From CAYZUC01 sp964481705 (GTDB lineage: Bacteria; Bacillota; Clostridia; Lachnospirales; Lachnospiraceae), in assembly GCA_964481705.1 (NCBI GenBank), contig CAYZUC010000109.1, forward strand, positions 1 through 8,808: a stretch of DNA of 8,808 nucleotides, given 5' to 3'. A program made the position numbers and the translations under genes. The notes below the pieces were generated by a model. It saw only the letters and a list, made by a program, of their open reading frames with translations. It searched no databases and was not told the DNA's origin. Shown here piece after piece: positions 5,413 to 8,808 of this stretch; position 1 is the stretch's first letter, and each line of letters begins with the position of its first letter.

Positions 5413-7167
5413 TTACTGTAATACAAACTGGTTTACAATGTCCTCAAGACGTTTTGCGCAATCAAGACTCTCGTATACCAAATCATAAGTCTCACTGGTC
5501 TTTCCTACCATATCTGTTGTCTTTTCCGCTATGTCTGATACGCCTATTGTAGATTCTCCTACCGTGGAATTGATTCCAGATATTGCATCTGCTATTACAC
5601 CGATTGTACTATTCAGATTTTCAATTGCTGAATGGATATTATTCATACTATTCTGGAACTCGTTTGCATCTTGATTATATTGTTCGCTTACCTGAGCAAA
5701 CTCATTATAGTCCGTTAGTACTGTCTTCTCCAAGAAGCTCGTGGTCTCTTCCAGACATTCAGACATATTACCTACTGCGTGATGAACCTCTCCAACAATA
5801 GAGTTAATATCTCCAACCGCTTGCGATGTCTGTTCTGCAAGATTACCAATTTCGGTAGCTACTACCGCAAAGCCTCTTCCAGCTTCCCCAGCTCTTGCTG
5901 CTTCAATACTTGCATTTAGCGCTAATAAACCTGTTTGGGATGAAATCGCCATAATTGCTTCTGTCAGTTCATTGATCTTTTCAACCGCTTTGGATCCGAC
6001 AATAGCCTGATCTGCCTTTACCTTAACGGAATCATAGATCTTTTTCGTTCTGTTACTAGCTTCTACGGTAGTGGTACGGAGATGATCTGCTCTTGACATG
6101 ACTTCATTTGACATTGCGGCACCATCTGCAGAAAGCTTTGCAATATCTGTCGCTCCTGTCTGCATATATCCGATGTTTCCATTAATAGTCTCTGTCGTAG
6201 CTGCTGTCTCCTGCATACCTGCTGCTAACTCCTCTGTGGTAGCAGAATTATCCGTACACATACTATTCACAACATTTGTAACTGTCTGGAGTGATTTTAC
6301 ATTATTCTCAATCTTATCACTTGCTTCGTCAATCATGTTAACCATATCGCGCAGGTTTCTTCTCATACTGCGAACAGCCCTGCCCATTGCACCAATCTCA
6401 TCCGTTTTCTTACAGATGACATCGCTGGCCGGATTCTTTCTGAAATCAAAACTGGCTGTATCCGTTATGATTCGAGTAAGCTGCTTAATAGGCGCTGATA
6501 TCTTGGTACAGAAATATATACCTACACAAGAACACACAATTAATATGAGTAAACCTACAATAATGGACCTTGTTGTAATACGGTTGATTGGTGCCATAAT
6601 CTCCTTCTCATCTGCAGTAACTACCAGAATCTCTCGATTTGCTGTGATTGCATATCCTGCATACTTCATTTCACCCTTAAACTCATAAATTGCAATACCG
6701 TCTTGTGGAGTCTTACCTGCTTGTAAATCCTTAACCAGTCCGGCTACCACAACATTTTCAACCGGACTTCCAATCTTCTCTGCCGTCGGATGATAAAGCA
6801 TGGTGCCATCCGCGCTAACCAGATACGCATAGGACGATTTTGCTCCCTTTACCTGAACTTCGCCGATTACTTCGGCATATTGCTCCGCCGTTGCCTGCGT
6901 TCCGTTATATTCATAATTCAATAAATCCCGGTACGACAATGCCATACTCTCCATATATGCAGCTGTTGTATCACTCACTGCAGATTTTGCACTAGGAATT
7001 GTTAACAAAATACTTGCTAACACTGCCACAAAAACGGAACACATGATTAGTATAGAAATCTTTCCACCGGTTCTCTTGTAAAAAACAATCTTTTCCTCTT
7101 CATTTTGGAGTCCTTCATTCCCCATAATTTTATCCTCTGTTCTTTCATTTTCCGTCATTTCGTACAT
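5413..7167 (-). CDS. Methyl-accepting chemotaxis protein with extracellular Cache-type sensor
   Basis: This is a membrane chemoreceptor that signals through CheW/CheA to the flagellar motor. The form chosen has 584 residues: cytoplasmic tail 1-36; TM1 about 37-59; an extracellular sensor of about 140 residues with a single-Cache pattern (YAYLVSADGTMLYHPTAEKIG, later a YAGYAITANREILVVTAD segment); TM2 about 199-220; HAMP about 221-275 starting KISAPIKQL; then a long helical signalling domain. The conserved hairpin LLALNASIEAARAGEAGRGFAVVA lies at about 414-437. No CheR-binding pentapeptide is seen at the C-terminus (NQFVLQ). The frame extends upstream to GTG at 7212, but the predicted transcription start is near 7184, which rules that out. 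ATG at 7167 has AAGG six bases upstream; ATG at 7125 (570 residues) has AGAGGA seven bases upstream and is a real alternative. The gene appears monocistronic and follows a sugar transporter operon. Ligand unknown. Confidence 0.93.
   Translation of the reverse strand: MYEMTENERTEDKIMGNEGLQNEEEKIVFYKRTGGKISILIMCSVFVAVLASILLTIPSAKSAVSDTTAAYMESMALSYRDLLNYEYNGTQATAEQYAEVIGEVQVKGAKSSYAYLVSADGTMLYHPTAEKIGSPVENVVVAGLVKDLQAGKTPQDGIAIYEFKGEMKYAGYAITANREILVVTADEKEIMAPINRITTRSIIVGLLILIVCSCVGIYFCTKISAPIKQLTRIITDTASFDFRKNPASDVICKKTDEIGAMGRAVRSMRRNLRDMVNMIDEASDKIENNVKSLQTVTNVVNSMCTDNSATTEELAAGMQETAATTETINGNIGYMQTGATDIAKLSADGAAMSNEVMSRADHLRTTTVEASNRTKKIYDSVKVKADQAIVGSKAVEKINELTEAIMAISSQTGLLALNASIEAARAGEAGRGFAVVATEIGNLAEQTSQAVGDINSIVGEVHHAVGNMSECLEETTSFLEKTVLTDYNEFAQVSEQYNQDANEFQNSMNNIHSAIENLNSTIGVIADAISGINSTVGESTIGVSDIAEKTTDMVGKTSETYDLVYESLDCAKRLEDIVNQFVLQ
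7133..7138 (-). promoter_or_regulatory. Alternative ribosome binding site within the chemoreceptor 5' end
   Basis: AGAGGA on the minus strand is seven bases before the in-frame ATG at 7125. It competes with AAGG (7174-7177), which is six bases before the ATG at 7167. Either start leaves TM1 and all later domains intact; only 14 polar N-terminal residues differ. Confidence 0.45.
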
Positions 7168-7174
7168 AATGTAC
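7162..7174. repeat. 13-bp palindrome over the chemoreceptor start codon
   Basis: GTACATAATGTAC has perfect 6-bp arms around one base and contains the ATG at 7165-7167; one arm touches the AAGG ribosome site. A one-base loop cannot fold fully as RNA, so if it is functional it is more likely a protein site on DNA. Short AT-rich palindromes occur by chance, so the case is weak. Confidence 0.3.
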
Positions 7175-7190
7175 CTTAAAATGCAAATTA

Positions 7191-7219
7191 ATTTTATCAC
7201 TTTGCACAACACAAGTCAA
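7191..7219 (-). promoter_or_regulatory. Promoter of the chemoreceptor gene
   Basis: On the minus strand TTGACT (7214-7219) and TAAAAT (7191-7196) are 17 bases apart, a good sigma-A promoter. Predicted start of transcription is near 7184. An inverted pair TGCAAA...TTTGCA (7182-7187 and 7201-7206) flanks the -10 box and could be an operator, but the arms are only 6 bp. I saw no sigma-28-type motility promoter here. Confidence 0.7.
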
Positions 7220-7242
7220 TAAATCCGCATAATACTCTATAA

Positions 7243-7285
7243 AATAAAGGATTCGGAATCAGAGCTGCTCTTCTGATTCCGAATC
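7243..7285 (-). terminator. Hairpin terminator at the end of the sugar permease operon
   Basis: A perfect 14-bp stem, GATTCGGAATCAGA against TCTGATTCCGAATC (7250-7263 and 7272-7285), encloses an 8-base loop. On the minus strand it is followed by CCTTTATTTTAT, a broken T-run, so it is a strong hairpin with a weaker U-tract. It starts 20 bases after the permease stop codon and lies before the chemoreceptor promoter, separating the two transcripts. Confidence 0.8.
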
Positions 7286-7305
7286 GAATTCCTTAAGTCT
7301 ATTAC

Positions 7306-8343
7306 CTATCTGTTTTTACGTGCCATTACAACACTCTGAACAACCAAGAACAAACAAAGCATTGCGGCAATTGTAATTCCTGTCCACCACGCCTGATCCA
7401 GACCTGCAGAAGAAACTATATTTTGAATTGTACTGAGAGATAATACACCAAAGAACGTACCTATAATATTACCCACACCACCAGTCAGCATGGTTCCTCC
7501 AATAATAGAGGATGCAATTGCATTCATTTCAGCGCCCATTGCATGGGATGCTGAGCCGGAGCCTACATGAAGGAAGTATACATAGCCGCCAATTCCGGAT
7601 AAAACACTGCACAACAAATGTGAAAGGAACTTTGTTCTCTTAACATTAATTCCGAGCAGTAATGCACTCTGGCTGTTTCCACCTACTGCATAGAATGCAC
7701 GACCAAGTCTGGTCCATTTCAAAACACAAAACAGGATAATAACCAGTAATATTGCTACAATTACACCTATTTCCACATACGCATCTACGTACACTCCAAG
7801 CTTATTAATGGAACCCATTCCGGGAACCGGGATACGTGTATTCTTTAATGCTGTGAACTTCTCATTCGATACATTAAATGGATTTGTATTTACTATCGTT
7901 GTCATGCCTCGTGCGAAAAACATTCCGGCAAGTGATACAATAAAAGGCTGTATATCTAAGTACGCAATTAAAAATCCCTGTACAATACCAAATGCAAGTC
8001 CGATTCCCAATGCAATCAGTAAAGAGACGAATACATTGCCGTTATGATAATCCAGATATACCGCACAACACATACTTACCAGAGCTGCCATACCACCGAC
8101 GGAAATGTCGATACCGCCGGTAATCATGACAATACTCATACCACAGGACATAATGATCAAAGCTGCGTTTGCATTCAAAATATTAAAGAAGGTCTGAGGT
8201 TTTAAGAAACCCTTTCCCTGAAAAATAATGGCACCGATATACATAAGGAAGAATACAACCACTGTAATGATTAATAACAGATTGGTATCACTCATGTCTT
8301 TCAAACTCTTTTTTCTTTTTACTACATTTTTTGTTGGTTCCAT
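7306..8343 (-). CDS. yjfF: Sugar ABC transporter permease, YjfF type
   Basis: This is an inner-membrane permease subunit of a sugar ABC importer of the ribose/galactose class. The protein has 345 residues, with a basic cytoplasmic N-terminus (NVVKRKKSLKD) and about eight to ten hydrophobic helices. Resemblance to the galactofuranose permease YjfF is seen in SGGIDLSVG-like MITGGIDISVGG, in SLAGMFFARGM, in the cytoplasmic loop FYAVGGNSQSALLLGINVKRTK, in IASSIIGGTMLTGGVGNIIGTFFGV, and in the C-terminal AWWTGITIAAMLCLFLVVQS. These comparisons are from memory of the E. coli protein. Galactofuranose is the substrate of the E. coli system; in Clostridia the sugar could differ. It begins one base after the stop codon of the preceding permease gene, with a full AAGGAGGT ribosome site eight bases upstream inside that gene, and is the last gene of the operon. 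Confidence 0.88.
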   Translation of the reverse strand: MEPTKNVVKRKKSLKDMSDTNLLLIITVVVFFLMYIGAIIFQGKGFLKPQTFFNILNANAALIIMSCGMSIVMITGGIDISVGGMAALVSMCCAVYLDYHNGNVFVSLLIALGIGLAFGIVQGFLIAYLDIQPFIVSLAGMFFARGMTTIVNTNPFNVSNEKFTALKNTRIPVPGMGSINKLGVYVDAYVEIGVIVAILLVIILFCVLKWTRLGRAFYAVGGNSQSALLLGINVKRTKFLSHLLCSVLSGIGGYVYFLHVGSGSASHAMGAEMNAIASSIIGGTMLTGGVGNIIGTFFGVLSLSTIQNIVSSAGLDQAWWTGITIAAMLCLFLVVQSVVMARKNR

Positions 8344-8344
8344 G

Positions 8345-8808
8345 TTAAGCTACCTCCTTCGATAATTTTGAGGTAATGTTCTTCCAACCTTGTGATATCT
8401 TTTCTCTTACAATTGGAGCACTAAATACAACCAGTGCAATTACAACTACTGCTTTGTATGCAGAAAGTGCATCTGACTGTACGTTAAATTTATAGAGCGT
8501 AGTGGTCAGAAACTGAATAACATAAGCACCAAGGATAGATGCCGTCATATTAAACTTACCTCCACCAAGAGGATTTCCACCAAGTGCAACTGCCAAAATG
8601 GCATCCATTTCGATATCCTTTGCAATAACAGAATAGTTTATAGAAGAAAGACGACTTACCTTAATCAAACCGGCAACAGCTACACATAATCCCAACAATA
8701 CAAATGTCAGAATCTTAATTGTGGTTGGATTCAAACCATTTAATCTGGAAGAGCTTTCATTAATACCAACCGACTGAATATAAAGTCCAAGGTTTGTAAA
8801 TCTCAATA
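8345..8808 (-). CDS. ytfT: Sugar ABC transporter permease, YtfT type, C-terminal part
   Basis: These are the last 154 residues of a second permease of the same importer; the frame runs off the right edge, so the TTG at 8806 is an internal codon. The segment GLYIQSVGINESSSRLNGLNPTTIKILTFV is the cytoplasmic coupling loop typical of this permease class and contacts the ATPase. The segment DIEMDAILAVALGGNPLGGGKFNMTASILGAYVIQFLTTTLY is the conserved late transmembrane region, and AYKAVVVIALVV is the last helix. Pairing of a YtfT-type with a YjfF-type permease is the arrangement of the YtfQRT-YjfF importer, whose binding protein and ATPase genes would be expected upstream, beyond base 8808. The last codons (Lys-Glu-Val) double as the ribosome site of the next gene. 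Confidence 0.85.
   Translation of the reverse strand, partial: LRFTNLGLYIQSVGINESSSRLNGLNPTTIKILTFVLLGLCVAVAGLIKVSRLSSINYSVIAKDIEMDAILAVALGGNPLGGGKFNMTASILGAYVIQFLTTTLYKFNVQSDALSAYKAVVVIALVVFSAPIVREKISQGWKNITSKLSKEVA
8352..8359 (-). promoter_or_regulatory. Ribosome binding site of the YjfF-type permease
   Basis: AAGGAGGT on the minus strand is a perfect Shine-Dalgarno site, eight bases from the ATG at 8343. It overlaps the last codons of the upstream permease, whose stop codon is one base from this start, so the two subunits are likely made in step. Confidence 0.85.

Noticed and set aside
6098..6688. Open frame of 196 codons on the plus strand inside the chemoreceptor gene
   Set aside because: It lies wholly antisense to a well-supported coding region with clear family motifs. 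Its translation is a generic hydrophobic/serine-rich sequence and I saw no convincing ribosome site or promoter.

Overview
The window looks like a low-GC, Gram-positive anaerobe of the Clostridia, most likely Lachnospiraceae. The reasons are AT-rich intergenic DNA, strong AGGAGG-type ribosome sites, near-consensus housekeeping promoters, and the gene mix (OPT transporter, radical SAM enzyme, Cache-type chemoreceptor, YtfT/YjfF-type sugar permeases). This is inference from style and gene content; there is no rRNA or other marker to fix the genus. No tRNA, rRNA, CRISPR array, insertion sequence or phage gene was seen.

Layout: (1) 1-1423 (+) is the 3' three-quarters of an OPT-family transporter, cut by the left edge. 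(2) 1442-3890 (-) is a three-gene unit transcribed right to left: a radical SAM enzyme, a TetR regulator overlapping it by an ATGA junction, and a small two-TM membrane protein of unknown function. (3) 4037-5261 (-) is a two-gene unit: a second, paralogous TetR regulator followed by an overlapping GNAT acetyltransferase. (4) 5413-7167 (-) is a single methyl-accepting chemotaxis protein. (5) 7306-8808 (-) is the end of a sugar ABC transporter operon with two permeases of the YtfT and YjfF types, cut by the right edge.

The most striking feature is the control DNA of units 2 and 3. Each has a TTGACA-N17-TATAAT-like promoter with one 16-bp palindrome filling the spacer and a second palindrome over the predicted transcription start. 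The palindromes are GCTAGT-N4-ACTAGC in unit 2 and GTAAAC-N4-GTTTAC in unit 3. Both units encode a TetR protein, the two proteins are clearly related along their length, and each promoter directly follows an intrinsic terminator of the preceding gene. The simplest reading is two autorepressed modules built on the same plan with different DNA specificities: one controls a radical SAM enzyme and a membrane protein, the other an acetyltransferase. The inducers and enzyme substrates cannot be read from the sequence.

The sugar transporter operon ends in a strong hairpin just before the chemoreceptor promoter. The receptor is therefore probably transcribed separately, although adjacency leaves open that it senses a related ligand. 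Intergenic gaps are all shorter than 160 bp and hold the promoters, operators and terminators listed.
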